DNA of 64,000 bases from Rhizophagus irregularis (GCF_026210795.1 NC_089446.1:1951001-2015000), one strand, 5' to 3'; counted from the first letter of the stretch, positions 12,000-24,211 are shown. Translations and numbers: made by a program. Notes: generated from the letters alone by a model not told the origin.

Positions 12000-12870
12000 C
12001 CACGGTCCTATGGTTCTACACCATAAAAAGACAGACTGGTCTGTCTTAGTGTAGAACCATGGTCTTTCAGTCCTGTATTATAATAAGACTGTCAGTCTTT
12101 TTAAGGACTGCAGTCTTTTTAAAACTGATCAGTCTTTTTTCTTTTTTTTTACAAATAAAAAAATTTTTTTCCTTAACTTTATTAGGAATAGCCTTGTTTT
12201 ATAAATATGAACACTAATCGGGATGTTTTTAAATATACAAATTTTTTTTTTTACAAATGATCATCACATGTGTCATGCACTTACTATTATTGTATTAGTG
12301 ATAATAATCATGATATCTCGTCATCCAGTGATTATAAAAATGTGAAACTACTACCATTTGAATCGTCTCAATAAGACGTGTCAAATGGTATCAAAATCAC
12401 GTCAGCAAAACTATTTGATAACAAATTCAATAATTGCTGGCTATCTATTGATCCTGAAAATATGATTTAGCTACCATTCGACGCATCTCATTGAGATGAT
12501 TCAAATGATAGTGGTTTTATCATTTTATGATCACTGGCTGATAAGATATTCCATTTAAACACTTTTTTTGAAGTTTTGGAATTTCAGCATTTTGACAGGC
12601 AACTCTACAAGTGGGAAGAAGTGATTGTCATTATTTATTGGTTTAGAATTGGTCAGTCTTTATATTATTTTATAAAGACCTTCATCAGATTAATAGATTT
12701 ATTCAATATAAAAATCATTTATTATTTGAAGATTGATATGAGGACTGGTCGGTCTTCAGAACTGGTCCTACTGAACCACAAAAAAATGCAAGAACGCAGT
12801 CTGATCCTACAAGTCCTAGGACTGACCGGTCTAGGACCGAGTAGGACCGAGTAGGACCAGTAGGACCGAT
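12000..12870. repeat. AGTCT/GGTCCTA-rich foldback element, possibly a non-autonomous DNA transposon
   Basis: 12005-12060 is a hairpin: ATGGTTCTACAC pairs with GTGTAGAACCAT around a perfect palindrome, AGACAGACTGGTCTGTCT. Further AGTCTTTTTAA repeats reach 12140. A large palindrome at 12295-12550 (ATATCTCGTCATCCAGTGAT against ATCACTGGCTGATAAGATAT) contains two inner hairpins with CTACCATTTGAA. The right side (12735-12870) has AGGACCGAGTAGGACC repeats. Similar AGTCT-rich tips occur at 47065-47105 and 48535-48620. Frames here are repeat by-products. Confidence 0.5.
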
Positions 12871-12928
12871 GACCATCCTTATCTGGAAAACATGATGATA
12901 TTAACCCAGAAAGAATAGACTGTTGTGC

Positions 12929-15190
12929 TAGGGTGTCCAGGATGGAGTGATCACACTTTTTTCGCATTTTTGCTATTTTTTCACATTTTTGGTGTGACCG
13001 CATTTTTTGGCAAAATTTCACATTTTTCACACTTTCCGCAGTAAATTAGATTTGATTGGCTGTAGATCTTATAAATCGATCTATTTTTTTTTCGTACAAT
13101 ATAATCAACTTTTTACAAAGATGGTTAGCACTCATGTACGTTTATCTCAAAGTTCCATATATCGAGAAAATTATATTCTTCAAGGCAGTGTATTGTGGTG
13201 TCGATTTTGTAATATAAAAGTTGACCATGAAATAAAATCCATTATCGATAAACATCTTAAACTTTAAAACATAAAAATAATAAAAAAAATGCAATTATTT
13301 AATTCAAAGAACCATACCTTCATTAACTGGAAATACTTTGAATGAAAGAGAAAAAATTAATATTGAAGTTGTTGAAGCATTCACTTTTGCAGATATTCCA
13401 TTAGAAAAGATTGAAAAACTCAAACCATTTTTGATTAAATATTGTAAAAATGGTATGTAATTTTTTAATTTATGTAATATTTTAATTCAATAATTAATTA
13501 ATGAATTAATTATATTTTTAGGAGGGTTAATTACTGGAGCAAATCAGCTTCGTGAGAAATATCTTCCATTATTATATGAAATAGAACTTCAGAACTTAAA
13601 GAATAGTATTATTGATAAGATTATTTGTATAACAATTGATGAAACAACAGATCGTTGTGGTCGTCATGCTGTTAATCTTTTATTTAGTTTTGATAATCAA
13701 ACTAAATTGGCTAGGACTGAATTTTTATCTATTGTAAATGCTTCATCTATTTCCCAATTTGTCATGGATATACTTCATTTTTACAAAATTCCTTACAAAA
13801 ATATTATTTTTTTTATATCTGATAATGCTTCTTATATGAAATTGGCATATTCACATTTATCTCCTTTTTTACCAAGAATGAAACATAATTGCTGCTTAGC
13901 ACATATTCTTAATTTGATTGGGGAAACATGGGTTGATTTTAAAAAATTTGAATTAGTTGATAGATTGGTTGCGAATTTTAAAACAATATTTGTTTATAAT
14001 TCACAAAGAAAAATTCGTTGGAAGGAACATTTATCACGAAATAATATTGAATCTCCTACTTTAGCACTATTACCAGTAAAAACACAATAAAATTCATGGT
14101 TCTCATGTTTACATTGGATTAAACCTTTATATCCTCATGTTATTACATTTATTAATGCAGAATATTCTATTAATCATGATTCAAAAGCTATTCAATACCT
14201 TAATACTTTTTGTCAACACCAAAATCATATTTTATATGTTAGAATTTTTATTTGTTTTATTACATATAATTGTGGCAGGTAAGAGAAAATTATCAAAGTA
14301 ATTATACAATTGATAATGTTACTAATCATTTATTGAATTTAATTAGATTGGTTAATGATTTGGAATTCTTTAAAATACGAAACAAAGCAATAGCTCCATT
14401 TGTTTATTCAAGAATAGTTAGCCTTCAAGCTTTTCTTTTATCAGGAAGAAGCACTCCTCCAATTTCAAATGAATTAGATCAAATATTAGCTGAAGCAAAT
14501 TGTGATGAGGAATCATTTGCCATGATATTTTCTCAGGCTTTTTCTTTGGCATATGAAAAATGCGAAAAACACTTATCTCATCATCCAGCTTTATCATTAT
14601 TTAGAGCAATACAATGCTTTGATCCAAGATTTATTCAATCTAATATAGCACATCATAATATGACAGATTATGGAATTATTGAAGTGCTTCATTCTCCTAC
14701 TGATAATTTAATCCAAGAATGGGCTATTTATTGTGGGCTTAATGAATCAGTTGAGGAATTAATAGATTTAGATGTATATTGGCGAGGTAAAACACATTTA
14801 TTACCAGAACTTAGTGCTTTAGCTTTAGTATATATTTGGTTACCAGTGTCTGGGGTAGATGTTGAACGTAGTTTTTCTAGCTATAAAAGCATTTTATCAG
14901 ATAAAAGGATTGCACTTAAAGAAGAAAGTATTCAGATGCTCAATTTTCTTTATTTTAATTTAGGTGGTAATGTTAATTATGATTTATTAGATAGCGAATA
15001 ATTAAATTTACTGTATTATGTTAATAAATAAAATAAATAAAATAATAAAATTTGCGCTATTATAATATTATTAATTCCGGCCAAAATTACACTAAATCTG
15101 GCCAGAATTAAAATCACACCAAATCACACTTTTTGTCTAAATCACACTATACTTTTTGGGTCATCGTACCATGAAATCCTGGATACCCTA
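12929..15190. mobile_element. hAT DNA transposon with perfect 8-bp target duplication
   Basis: 2262-bp element. Terminal repeats are TAGGGTGTCCAGGAT on the left and ATCCTGGATACCCTA on the right. The target duplication TGTTGTGC is identical on both sides (12921-12928 and 15191-15198), the size expected for hAT. Subterminal regions are rich in TCACAC/GTGTGA. The single gene inside is a hAT transposase on the plus strand. Confidence 0.95.
13121..15001 (+). pseudogene. hAT transposase, damaged (plus strand)
   Basis: The N-terminus at 13121 has a BED-like finger (WCRFCNIKV..IDKHL). After a degraded stretch, coding resumes at ~13310 (IPSLTGNTLNEREKINI), passes an intron at about 13452-13522 (GTATGT donor, TTTTAG acceptor) and enters the catalytic core: CITIDETTDRCGRHAV, FISDNASYMKLAY and HNCCLAHILNL. 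A TAA at 14088-14090 replaces the usual Trp before NSWF. A further frame change lies near 14220-14270. The final ORF, 14270-15001, contains the hAT dimerisation region LPELSALALVYIWLPVSGVD and VERSFSSYKSILSDKR. The stop and the frameshift suggest a non-autonomous copy, unless the second is an unrecognised intron. Confidence 0.85.
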
Positions 15191-15639
15191 TGTTGTGCAT
15201 GAAGGATTATGTCACTGCAACCAGATTTTTGTGAACAATGGTCAAAAAGAACCATATTTTTGAATGTTACCTAAAATTTCATTGTGAGTGCAATTTTATA
15301 GAATGATACTGGGGCTTTGCAAAATGAGAGACCAGACGAATATGCAGTTATAATTTTGCGGATTTAATGAGAAAAGTTCCAGAAGTTCTTGTTGGTGTCT
15401 CTATAACAGCCATTCGTAAGTTTGCACGCAAATCGTAAAGGTATATGAATGCATACAACAAAGATTAATGGATTAATGGACTAGTAATTTTTTTTTGTTT
15501 ATTCATAATTCACCTTCATTAATGACTTTCTTAATTAGTTAATATTAAACTAATATGTATTTTTAGTAATACAATACCATGTAATTCAAATATTAAAGAA
15601 ATTCAATGAATAAAATTTTTCATTTTGACATGTATGAAC

Positions 15640-16950
15640 AGTGTAACTTTTATTTATTTATTTATTTTAAGGCTGGCCAGGAGAGTACATTGATGAGTTT
15701 TTAGACTAATAAAAATACGTAACCTAATTGAATACACAATATAGAAACATTGCCTAATAAATCGGACCCTTACTAGAATTTTTGTAAAAAATAACTATTC
15801 TACAACCCAACCATTGAGAATAGCAAAAACGGGAAAAAGAGGAAAAGAACATTTTAGAATGTAAGTAACTAAGCCCTAAAATGCTAAAATTCTAACAGAA
15901 AGAATAATACTAATTAGATTAAACTAATCTACGTAACAGGGACAAAATTTCTGCTAAAACCACTTAGTTGTCCTTGTCATGGTCCTTGCTCTTCAAGGTA
16001 TTCTTTGCCTTCTTCTGAACGTGTGAAGCCTTCAACTGGTTATTATTCTGTTTGTTTGGTTTCAAGGACGGAACTTTATCCTTCTTCTTAGGCTTATTAC
16101 AAATCGAAACTTTACCTGTATTACCAGATAACTTCTTGATCAGGGCATTTTTAGCCTTTGTGCTTTCTTCAGATTAGAAATGGAGTGTCAACACCATTTC
16201 AACTCCTTACCAGATGGCAAAGTAACTGGGGCTGCATTTAAGGCTTTGAGTGTGGTCTCCCAATTCTTAAAGTAACCTACCAGTTTCCTCCTTCCTTTAC
16301 TTGTTTGAATAACTTTAAATGCGCTAGCACCGCACTGCATTAAAAATTCACATGGTTTACAGTCAACCCACAAGACTCACAAGGTAACTATTATCAATTC
16401 TTCTGAAAATTTCATGCATAATGGCTTGGAACTTCTCACGTTATTTTCTTTCTCGTGAAGTCCAACTTGCGGGGAACTATCTCACAGGTATACCTCCCAG
16501 GTCAGTCATCCAATATTTATTAAATTGGGGAAGGGAGAAGGAGGATAAAGCTATCTTAACTTGAAGAGTCTGATACTTGTGTTGATGCTTAACCGAAGAC
16601 CTGATAGTATTCCCCAAAGTTTTAACTATGCTATAATTTTGTTGCAGGTCCCAGGTATACGGAATATTGTAAATTATAATGTCTCAAATTCGCTCTTACT
16701 CCTCTCCAACAGCTTCGTATCCAGTCAGTATTTGAGTGGCCTCATGTTCAGAAGATTTCTTATCCTTTTGGAAATTTTTAGCTGATATTTTTGCATCAGG
16801 TTTTGCCATTATTGATTGGTGTTTGACTTGTTTATCATCTGTAATATGCATCTTTTATTTATCTTTCTTCCGGGAATTTTCAGGTATCACAGTTTGATTA
16901 ACAGGGATCATTTCCACATCTGGCAGTATTGGAGGCGTTTCAAGTACTGG
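15640..16950 (-). pseudogene. Gag-like ORF1 relic with Lys-rich tail (minus strand)
   Basis: The minus strand carries KPCEFLMQCGASAFKVIQT.GRRKLVGYF (16373-16188) followed by a Lys/Asn-rich tail (about 16170-15965), then non-coding sequence ending in an (AAAT)n tail at ~15650-15670. The order and sequence match the pieces at 26529-27656 and the tail at 19425-19171. This is probably ORF1 of a non-LTR retrotransposon, with the A-rich tail marking its 3' end. Upstream coding (16950-16400) is badly decayed. The right side abuts the polymerase relic at ~16952. Confidence 0.6.
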
Positions 16951-16951
16951 T

Positions 16952-19900
16952 TTTGGAAAGGAGTTAACAGACTCAAACTTTATGGCCGACATCACTATAG
17001 GAACACCGTGAGAGCATAACTATGTTATTTCTTGCGGCACAAGGTCAGATAATCCAGAATATTCTTTGGGATGAATGAAATCGATTGGGGTCAATCAAAG
17101 TAAGGATTGGAATATTTGCCACAATAAGATGTTTAAATTGTTACCAAGAGGGATTATTCAGAAATCAACTTTATTGAAGATGATGAAATAGGATATATCT
17201 ACAGATATAACATACCATGTAAAACTAGCAATATGCCAATCCTTCCAGCAACAGATATTAATGGCACATTTAACTTTGCATTAGCAAGAATCATGCAGAA
17301 AGTAGAAAATTATACAAATCATGGATCAGGTTGGAATATTCATGGAAATTTCACAATTCCAACCAGCCAATAATAACAACAAATGCTTCCAATAAGCAGC
17401 ATTACGTATTAACCAATATCATAAGTATGAAAATGAGTTAAACTTTGAAGGTATTTCTGATGAGATAATTCTAAAAAGGTTTGAGTGACAGAATCCTCTG
17501 CATCTGTGAATGGCGCGATGATGATGCAGAGGGCCGTAAAATAATTGATTTAATCCTTATCAGTAATGGGGAAAAGTAGCACACTTAGTAAATAAGTGTA
17601 CAAAAAATGAGCATGCAACATTTGTCTGTTGATGGTGTATTTTTTCACTTCACACATCGACAATAAGTTCATGACAAATGTATTGTGATATGTCATGGAT
17701 TAAAGAAAACCCTGTTACAGGCAGACCGTAAAGTAAGAAAATGATATATACGAATTCAAGAACTGGAAATGCTGCATGCAAGTCCCATATTACTTTGTTG
17801 CAGACTTTGAAGCAACTAGTAATGGACATACTACCCCAGATGCAGACAAAGATAAGAAAACCAAGAAAGTAAAAGAGCAAATCCCTGCTCGTACTCATAT
17901 ATTAAGGATAGATATGATGGTACAAGTGAATCACAGAAGATATTTACAGGAGAAAATGCAGCACAGAATTGTAATTGAAATGCTAAATGAGGCTGAAGCA
18001 ATCCGTAACAAATTCAGAAATCCAATGGAAATGATGTCAAGAGCAAGCAAACTTAATAAACTGCTGGATATGTCACAACCAACGTATTAAGGCGCAGCAC
18101 ATAGAGGATGACTTCCCTAGCGTAATGGCCGGCATTACGCAACTTGACTGAAATTAAGTGTGGCACACATGTGACGAATAATGTGTGACGAATAAGTTTT
18201 TACCTACTCGAAAAAAACTAAGTCCCTCAGATACTTATAGAAAATGGAAGCGCAGTGGGGTGTGACGGTTGTGACAAAAAATGGCACGTGATTTTTCGTG
18301 ACATTTTTTTCAGGTTATGCTGGGAAAGTCATAGAGGATTTAATCTTGACTTATCCATAAAACCTCACGAAATGCATATTCCTATAATCTTCCAGGATAT
18401 GATGGTCATATAATTATTCAAGAGATTGGTGCAATGGGATGTGAGGATGATATTGACCCTATCCCTTATAAGTTATAACATGGAAAAGTATATGGCATTC
18501 AAGTTAGGTTCCCTCTGATTTATAGACAAGCTTACAATTCATAAAATCAAGTCTTGATAAATTAGCATCCAACCTAGGTGCAGAAAAATGTAAAGTACAA
18601 GAATGTAGTAACCTACAACACTTATGGTGAATTGATGCAGGTAGATGCTTTGTACACCCTGAAAACTTTAAGATAACACAAAGTCAAATACCATCTGAAT
18701 TGCTTGAGATTTATCTTAAGAAAGGTGTCTACCCATATAAGTACATGAATGACTGGAAAAAGTTTGAGAAAACTAGTTTACCACCTAAAGGAGCATTCTA
18801 TAGCAAACTTGAGGAAATCCACATTAGCAATAAGAATACAAATATGCATAGTATTTATTTATTTATTTATTTATTTTATGTGAAGCCGGCAGGGGATACA
18901 AAAAAAGGCATGATTCTGAAGTAATACAGCCCAACTAAATCCTACCATCGAATTCCAGAGGAGCTAAGGCCCAACCCAAACTTCTTGAAAAGAAAAAGAC
19001 CTGCACTACTACCACTACTGATAATAATCCAGGCGAACACACTGGGTAAAAAAAAAAGGGGGGGAAAAAGTGGAGAGGACAAGTCCCTTTCGGTGCAAAC
19101 ACATAAACCTATTCTATCCTAAAAAATAATACAATTCTGAAATTCGTAAAACCGCTAATTAAAGCATAGGCTAAACTAGTTTCTGTAATAAAGTTAAAAT
19201 CTCTGCTAAAACTGCCTTGTTATCTTTAATCTTCGAGGTATTCTTTGCCTTCTTCTGATTCTTCGGGTGTTTCTCCTCCTGGTTATTATTTTTAGGGATT
19301 TTCTTCGAGGATGTGGGTTTATCCTTCTTCTTAGGCTGTTTACTTTCCAAATTTTTATCAGACTTACCTGACTTTTTTGTATTCGGTGTATTTTTAGCCT
19401 TCGGTTTACTTTGTGCTTTCATCAAGGTAGGAATAGAGTGTCAACACCATTTCAACTCCTTACCGTCAGGTATGAAAAACTGAAATATGCACAGTATGTA
19501 TGGGAAAAAGCAGGATGTAAAACAATGCGTGATTATCATGACATTTATCTCAAAACTGACGTCCTTCTACTAGCCGATATATTTCAGAATTTTTGAGAAA
19601 TGGCCTTGAAAAAATATGGCTCAACACCAGGCTTTGCATGGGATGCACTATTCTTTATGACAGGGCAAAGATTAGATCTTATAACTACTGACCAGGATAT
19701 GTATATGATGGTAGAACAACGATTACATAGTGGAATCTCTATGGTAAGTAAACAATATGCTCATGCAAACAATCCGGATGTGGGAGAAGATAAATGGATA
19801 GCAGATAAACCCAAGTCAACTATCTTATACTTAGATGTGAATAATCTGTATGAATGGGCTATGTTGCAATACTTACCTACAGGGAACTTCTACTGGGTAA

Positions 19901-20262
19901 AGGGGGAGGATGAGTTAGCTGCCATCCAATACCAGATGATTCTTCTGAGGAATATATCCTTAAAGTTAAACTGGAATATCCCCAAGCTCTAGAGCAAATG
20001 AAGGTTAAGAAGGAATAGCTTAGTAAAAAGCAGCAGGAAATAATAGCATACTCGAGATAATGATACACACCCATATTCAATAAGGATGAATATGTAGTCC
20101 ATTATAGAAATCTCCAGTATTATATCAGCCAAGGCTTAGTAATAAAGAAGGTCTATAAAGCCATAAAATTTGAGCGGACTCTATGGATGAAACCATATAT
20201 AGAATTTAACACTGCTGATTTTGAGAAGGATTTTTATAAACTCATAAATAATAGCGTATTTA
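16952..20262 (+). pseudogene. Polinton-type DNA polymerase relic 1
   Basis: Heavily mutated copy of the polymerase gene at 36211-39290. Matches begin at GGAAAGGAGTTAACAGACTC (16957; counterpart 36461) and run through YYFVADFEA (~17785), LEIYLKKGVYPYKYM (18700), [13 protein letters not shown] (19490), [15 protein letters not shown] (19550), STPGFAWDALFFMTGQRLDL (19620) and ILYLDVNNLYEWAML (19825). There are many stops and deletions. An unrelated run lies at about 18090-18310, and a retroelement is inserted at 18855-19482. It ends at NNSVF (20262), inside polymerase motif B, where a LINE begins. Confidence 0.8.
18840..19497 (-). mobile_element. 5'-truncated retroelement insertion with 15-bp target duplication
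   Basis: Flanked by AAATATGCATAGTAT (18840-18854) and AAATATGCACAGTAT (19483-19497), a 14/15 match. The left edge is (TTTA)n, so the element lies on the minus strand with an (AAAT)n tail, typical of target-primed reverse transcription. Its only coding content is the Lys-rich ORF1 C-terminus (19425-19171, ending LAEILTLLQKLV), the same tail as in the relic at 15.6-16.2 kb. Removing it restores the polymerase frame EYAQYVW of relic 1. Confidence 0.85.
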
Positions 20263-22044
20263 GCTGCTGATACTCCCTGTACTTCCATTGACACTATTGA
20301 CATGGCTTCACCTGCTCCACCTTTACTCACGGCTGGCAATGTTGCCACATCATCATCGGTTGTGTTTTCTTCAGATTCGCTTTACACCTTTTACACTGAT
20401 GGTTCCCTTATTAATTTAGGTACAAGTGATGTCTCCATAGGTTGGGGTTGGATTCAAATTGTTAAAGATTCTGGATTCCTTAACTCCATTGCCACTTACA
20501 AACGAGGTATTATCCATGACTGGCCTTCTTCCTCTCGTGCAGAAGCCGCTGCTATTTATGCTGCTTTATCAGCCTCTCCTGCAAATTCTGTTATTCAGAT
20601 TTACACCGATTCACAGTCTTCTATTGAGAGTTTGAAACGTTGTTTCTTATCTGATTACTCAGATTCCCGTCTTTATTATAAGACCACCAATTTTGAACTT
20701 TGGGCTATCATTCAAAAACTGATCGTAGATAAAAATCTTTCAGTTCTGCCTTTCAAAGTTAAAGCTCACTTTAATTTTTATTGGAATGATTTTGCTGATT
20801 CTCTTGCCAACACTGCCCATACATCTGATGACGCTGTTCTTATCTCCCGTCTCAATCTCGCTATGGTTCATGATTATATTTTGATCTATGATGACATGGT
20901 CTGTGAATCCAACCCAAGACATCTGTTTAAACAATATCATCAAATGTTATATATGAAAGACATTTTAGGTCTTTCTCGCTTCCGTTTTATTTCTCTCTTA
21001 ACGGACTCATCTCAATACATGGTTGATTGGGCTCTTACCTGGCATACGTTAATGTTCCAACCTAAATATGATAACTCTTTACCCAAAGAGAATGTCTTTA
21101 GACATCACACGTTGAAATTTCAACTTTTCCTGGAAGATTTACCGACTTTGGAATCATTGAAAAAGACACAACCTGATTTATACGTGGAAATTCTAACCTG
21201 TCGCTCTTGTGAAAATCATTTAGAAGATTTTATGCACTTATTTTTGTGCAAAAAATGTCGTGCTAAATTACATCAACTTCTAATATCGTACCTCCACTAC
21301 CTTACCCAAAAAATTAAAGAAGCGGGTGATAATGCCAGTTGTGATTACTCTTCTCAAATTGATAAAATTACTTCCCTCCCTTGTTGGACCTTTTCATCTA
21401 ATAACTGGTCCTCCTATAGTCTGGTCTGTAACTGTTTGCCTACCGCCTTTCTGGAAGTCTTTGAATACTTTGGTATTCCTCGCCTCACTGCCATGAATGT
21501 GGTTGCCGCCATACATAACAATTTTGTCAACAAATTCCGTAAACAAATTTGGAATCCGTGTTTGTATGATAAAGGATTATGGAACATGCGATGAACATTT
21601 CTTCAAAACTTAAACAATCTTCAAGGCCTATTTACCTTACTCATCTTTACCACCTCTGACCCATGTTGATTCACATGACTCTGGAATTGGTTAAAAAACT
21701 CGATGCAATATGGATTATCTTGGTTTAATCACATTTCAGGTTTTATGGGTCATCTAACAATGCTACTTAATAACCGCTTTTGCAGGATGGAGTGTCAATT
21801 TTAATAGTGGACGCATCATGCATTATTATGTTAGCATAGTTGCTTCTACTTTGGTTGGAATATATCAAGGGGAAGATCTAGGAAGTGTTAGTATTAGCGA
21901 TTTTTCTTTTGAATTTTCTTTTAATTTTAATTTCTTTCTAAGAGACTATATAGCTTTGTTTTTAGTTAGTTTTTATTTTATTTTCTTTTTCTCATATGTA
22001 ATTTTGTAAAGTTTGATAAATAATTAATAAAGATAAAGGCTACT
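20263..22044 (+). mobile_element. LINE, 5'-truncated copy (RNase H end plus 3' UTR)
   Basis: Begins abruptly in the polymerase relic and contains only the 3' part of ORF2 (20302-21594) and a ~440-bp 3' UTR ending near AATTAATAAAGATAAAGGCT (22025-22042). The same 3' end is seen at 24665-24690 in the next copy. The next LINE starts with its 5' UTR directly after it, so two copies lie head to tail. Confidence 0.8.
20302..21594 (+). CDS. LINE ORF2 C-terminal part: RNase H and CCHC finger, intact frame
   Basis: 430-codon open frame. RNase H domain at residues ~25-170 has the acidic catalytic set: YTDGSL (~32), SRAEAAAIYAAL (Glu ~80), IYTDSQSSIESL (~100) and the last Asp in WNDFADSLAN (~160). It removes the RNA strand during retrotransposition. 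A finger of the form CRSC..HLEDFMHLFLC (~298-315) follows, as in many LINE ORF2 tails, and then a conserved tail ending in LYDKGLW. The ORF is 5'-truncated: the first Met is internal to ORF2, so it is not a real start. Endonuclease and RT are absent, so the copy cannot move by itself. Confidence 0.85.
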   Translation: MASPAPPLLTAGNVATSSSVVFSSDSLYTFYTDGSLINLGTSDVSIGWGWIQIVKDSGFLNSIATYKRGIIHDWPSSSRAEAAAIYAALSASPANSVIQIYTDSQSSIESLKRCFLSDYSDSRLYYKTTNFELWAIIQKLIVDKNLSVLPFKVKAHFNFYWNDFADSLANTAHTSDDAVLISRLNLAMVHDYILIYDDMVCESNPRHLFKQYHQMLYMKDILGLSRFRFISLLTDSSQYMVDWALTWHTLMFQPKYDNSLPKENVFRHHTLKFQLFLEDLPTLESLKKTQPDLYVEILTCRSCENHLEDFMHLFLCKKCRAKLHQLLISYLHYLTQKIKEAGDNASCDYSSQIDKITSLPCWTFSSNNWSSYSLVCNCLPTAFLEVFEYFGIPRLTAMNVVAAIHNNFVNKFRKQIWNPCLYDKGLWNMR

Positions 22045-22174
22045 ATGCCATGTTTGACTGAAAGTGTGACTTGGATCCCGATCTGCCAACTCTTTCTTGT
22101 AGATCCTTGGTCAAAAATTTCGCAGAAGAAATTTTTTATTCTTCATATTAACATATCTCTTATTTTACTACTAA

Positions 22175-23540
22175 CATGCCTCCCAAAGGTAACAAAAAAG
22201 CTGGCAATAACCCTAACGGGGACCTGCCAAGCGACAAGACAAACGGAACAAAATAAAGACTCTGGCTCTGACGTTTCAAACTCTGACAACAAACAAACAA
22301 ACAATAAAAACAACCCTTCCAAATGTACCCGTACGCTCTCAGATAACTCTATGGAAGAAGACTACGTTGCCGACTCAGCAGCTGATGCTGGAGGCAGTAA
22401 TACTACCACTCCTCCTCAACAAAATAATGCTGACAATTTTTCGTCTCCTCCTCCCAAAGATACTGCTGCACCTTCTGCACCTGGTTCTATCGCGTCTGGT
22501 ACTGACGCGTCCATATATGCTCCAAAGGACAATGAAACTTCCCCCCTAGATGCGTCTCCTAATTAAGGATATTATGGACACCAATGATACTTCTCCTCCT
22601 CCCCTTGACACGCCCACTATTACCATTCTTAGGCGTGATTATCAGGCTGCTGCGGCGCCTAATGCTTCCCCTGATTTTGTTAAAAAATATCCTACCAATC
22701 GAGCTATGATTGATGCTGTCAACAACTCCTTTTGGAAACTTACCATTCATATACTGGCCATGCCCGCATCTCTGGTTCTGGTGACTCTAAAAGACTGGTT
22801 ATCCACTTCAATTCAACCAAAGAACGTGATGCCTGCTTTTCTCTCCGACATGATGATCTTGCCGATTTCAGGTTCTTCCTACACGACCCACAGCAACTCC
22901 AAACTGATGAAGATCTTCATGCTATCCAAGTTACTGACATACCATTCTTCATCAAGAAAAATAATGTTACTGCCCTTTTCAAAAAATATGGCAACATTCA
23001 ATCCTGTTGCCTTCACACACATACTAATGCTAAAGTCCAACAAGCTCGCATTGTTTACGATGATGCTTCTTCCATCCAACATTTCATTGACAAGCAATGG
23101 GCGATTTATTGTTACTCCACTTGTTTACACATTATGCCATGTTCCGTTACTCTTGATCGAAAGAAATCACGACGTGAATTTGTTGCTGTTTTATCTCAGC
23201 TCCCTCCCAACACTATAGATGTGCATTTAGCACCCTTGGTACGAGAAATTGGTGCTATGGCCATTAATATTTCCCTGTCCCTCAATTCTTATAAACCTAA
23301 AGGATGGGCCTACATCACTTTTAAATCACAACAAATGATGGACACCGCGATGGAACAATCAATTGCCTTACAAGGTCGCAGACTCCAATGGGAACTCTAA
23401 CAAACTCTGTCATAGATGTGACAAACTCGTCTGCGCCCCACTGCATGCCCATTGAACCAATGTAGAGGTTGTTCGCGTACTTGTAATCCTGTTGCACACC
23501 TAAAAGAACGCTTCAATATTGGCCAATGTAATAATAACAA
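22175..23540 (+). pseudogene. LINE ORF1 (RRM-like), copy 2
   Basis: Starts with MPPKGNKKAGNNPNGDLP at ~22175, which gives the true ORF1 N-terminus missing from copy 1. A frameshift near 22250 leads to the acidic Ser/Pro region, a TAA at ~22564 and another shift at ~22735 precede the RRM-like domains (KRLVIHFNSTKERDACFSL; VTDIPFFIKKNNVTALFKKY; WAYITFKSQQMMD). The zinc knuckle (CHRCDKL) lies after a stop at 23400. About 450 codons in the undamaged form. Confidence 0.8.
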
Positions 23541-23639
23541 CTTTTGCGGAGCCTGAGATCAACCAATCAAACTTGATTTACCCGATATAACAAGCTACTT
23601 TTAGGTAGCGTTAGTAAGACCTTTTAGCTCTTTCTTGTT

Positions 23640-24211
23640 TCCGTTTCACTTCTTTACTAATGGACTCATCTCAGTATATGATTGATTGGGCTCTTACTTG
23701 GCATGCATTAATGTTCCAACCCAAATATGATAACTCTTTCACTAAAGAAAATGTTTCCAGACATCATACGATGAAATTTCAACTCTTTCTGGAGGATTTA
23801 CCCACTTTGGAATCCCTCAAAAGGACGCAACCTGATTTATATATAGAAATTCTTACCTGCCGCTTTTGTGAAGACCAACTAGAAGACTTTATGCACTTAT
23901 TTATGTGCAAGAAACGCCGTTCTAGATTACAACAAATCTTGACATCATATCTCAACCATCTTATCCAAAAGCTTAAAGAAGCAGGTGATAATGCTAATTG
24001 TGCTTATTCCTCTCAAATTGATAGGATCACTTCCCTCCCTTGTTGGACTTTCTCATCTAGTAACTGGTCCTCCTATAGTCTGGTCCAAGGCTGTTTGCCC
24101 ACCGTTTTCTTGGAATCCTTTGAAAATTTAGGTATTCCTCGCCTTACCGCCATGAATGTGGTTGCTGCCATTCACGTTTGTATGATAAAGGCATATGGGA
24201 ATATGGGATGA
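23640..24211 (+). pseudogene. LINE ORF2 tail, copy 2
   Basis: ORF 23660-24211 aligns with residues ~235-425 of the ORF at 20302-21594 (SQYMIDWALTWHALMFQP; LTCRFCEDQLEDFMHLFMC; TSLPCWTFSSSNWSSYSL). The last finger Cys is replaced (KKRR instead of KKCR). RNase H is lost through the internal deletion. Confidence 0.8.

Larger units (their letters stand above)
12862..15490 (+). pseudogene. Relic DDE-superfamily transposase (C-terminal part), split by a hAT insertion
   Basis: Joining 12862-12928 to 15199 onwards gives DCCA.RI, then LQPDF, and further on FHCECNFIE.YWGFAK (from ~15275), VPEVLVGVSITAIRKFARKS and RYMNAY. This follows the C-terminal block of a widespread fungal/animal DDE endonuclease family, with the catalytic E in NFIE. 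Stops fall at positions where the family normally has Arg or Trp. It is long dead. The hAT element 12929-15190 divides it inside DCCA. Confidence 0.6.

Noticed and set aside
12576-13030. ORFs of 92 and 102 codons around 12.6-13.0 kb
   Set aside because: They overlap the AGGACC repeat array and the terminal repeat of the hAT element.
16561-17019. ORFs of 74 and 67 codons on the plus strand
   Set aside because: They run antisense to the gag-like relic and across its border with the polymerase relic.
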